Source: Cytophaga hutchinsonii ATCC 33406
GTDB lineage: Bacteria > Bacteroidota > Bacteroidia > Cytophagales > Cytophagaceae
Length of the DNA: 64,000 nucleotides
Direction of reading: 5' to 3'
Assembly: GCF_000014145.1 (NCBI RefSeq)
Contig: NC_008255.1
Coordinates: 3,612,001 to 3,676,000, forward strand
In this document: positions 63,941 to 64,000 of the stretch, piece after piece
Position numbering within the stretch: position 1 is the first letter of the stretch
How the letters are laid out: every line of letters starts with the position of its first letter
Position numbers and translations under genes: made by a program
The notes under the pieces: generated by a model
Told to the model about the DNA's origin: nothing
Database searches by the model: none
Seen by the model: only the letters and a program-made list of their open reading frames with translations

Positions 63941-64000
63941 TCATCCTGTAAAGGAGTCGGGAATTGGAATATAACTGGATTCCGAAGTTAATCCTTTTAT
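63941..64000 (-). CDS. C-terminal end of an unidentified gene (cut by window edge)
   Basis: The minus-strand frame ending TGA at 63943-63941 reads KGLTSESSYIPIPDSFTG. It directly abuts the stop of the small plus-strand gene. Only 19 codons are visible, so neither identity nor reality is certain. Confidence 0.35.
   Translation of the reverse strand: MKGLTSESSYIPIPDSFTG

Overview
The window looks like Cytophagales (Bacteroidota) chromosome, most likely Cytophaga hutchinsonii or a close relative. This is inferred from moderate-to-low GC, promoters of the TTTG-N19/20-TAnnTTTG type, a fused alpha-beta 2-oxoacid dehydrogenase E1, giant SpvB/Rhs-like surface proteins, and a 2040-residue protein ending in the CHU_C (gliding-motility, type IX secretion) C-terminal domain.

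Region 1 (1-8417) is core genome. Minus-strand translation genes run tRNA-Tyr, tRNA-Gly, tRNA-Thr, tuf, tRNA-Trp, secE, nusG, rplK, rplA, rplJ (partial). Two good promoters are visible: one ahead of tRNA-Tyr, and one overlapping the tuf terminator that restarts transcription at tRNA-Trp. asnS follows (minus), then a plus-strand cluster rpoN - PAP2-like membrane protein - enoyl-CoA hydratase.

Region 2 (8418-17102) mixes housekeeping genes (ispF, M16 peptidase, fused E1, ytxJ, osmC, lipA) with two repeat-rich intergenic stretches, a small lipoprotein, and a secreted basic protein built of seven degenerate repeats. Nested or perfect inverted repeats act as bidirectional terminators between convergent genes.

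Region 3 (17099-28788, minus) is a 13-gene type II secretion / type IV pilus-like operon: GspK-, GspI- and GspJ-like proteins, GspF, GspG, a minimal prepilin peptidase, GspE, the secretin GspD, GspL/PilMN-like, GspM/PilO-like, a lipoprotein, GspC/PilP-like, and a MORN/YwqK-type protein. Its pseudopilins carry Ala rather than Gly before the cleavage site.

Region 4 (28789-31080) is the most unusual. A REP-associated tyrosine transposase (RAYT, HUH/Y1 family) is surrounded by about 13 copies of a palindrome built on GGTCTGTG-GCA-CACAGACC. Two 202-bp composite elements, each bounded by such hairpins, lie upstream of the RAYT and six hairpins fill the leader of the secretion operon. Among them are small ORFs and broken coding fragments that look like orphan toxin/immunity remnants of the Rhs gene upstream.

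Region 5 (31089-51309, minus) is a nine-gene surface/Rhs locus: two tail-fibre-like paralogues, a small secreted protein, an OmpH/Skp-like protein, a lipoprotein, a 2395-residue SpvB-like protein, a LolA-like protein, a 2513-residue YD-repeat/Rhs protein and a DUF3592 membrane protein that could be its partner.

Region 6 (51654-64000) has a methyltransferase, a response regulator and a PAS histidine kinase (minus), panB and an RluA-type pseudouridine synthase (plus), the giant beta-helix/Ig-repeat/CHU_C protein (minus), and a small conserved-looking 59-residue protein at the right edge.
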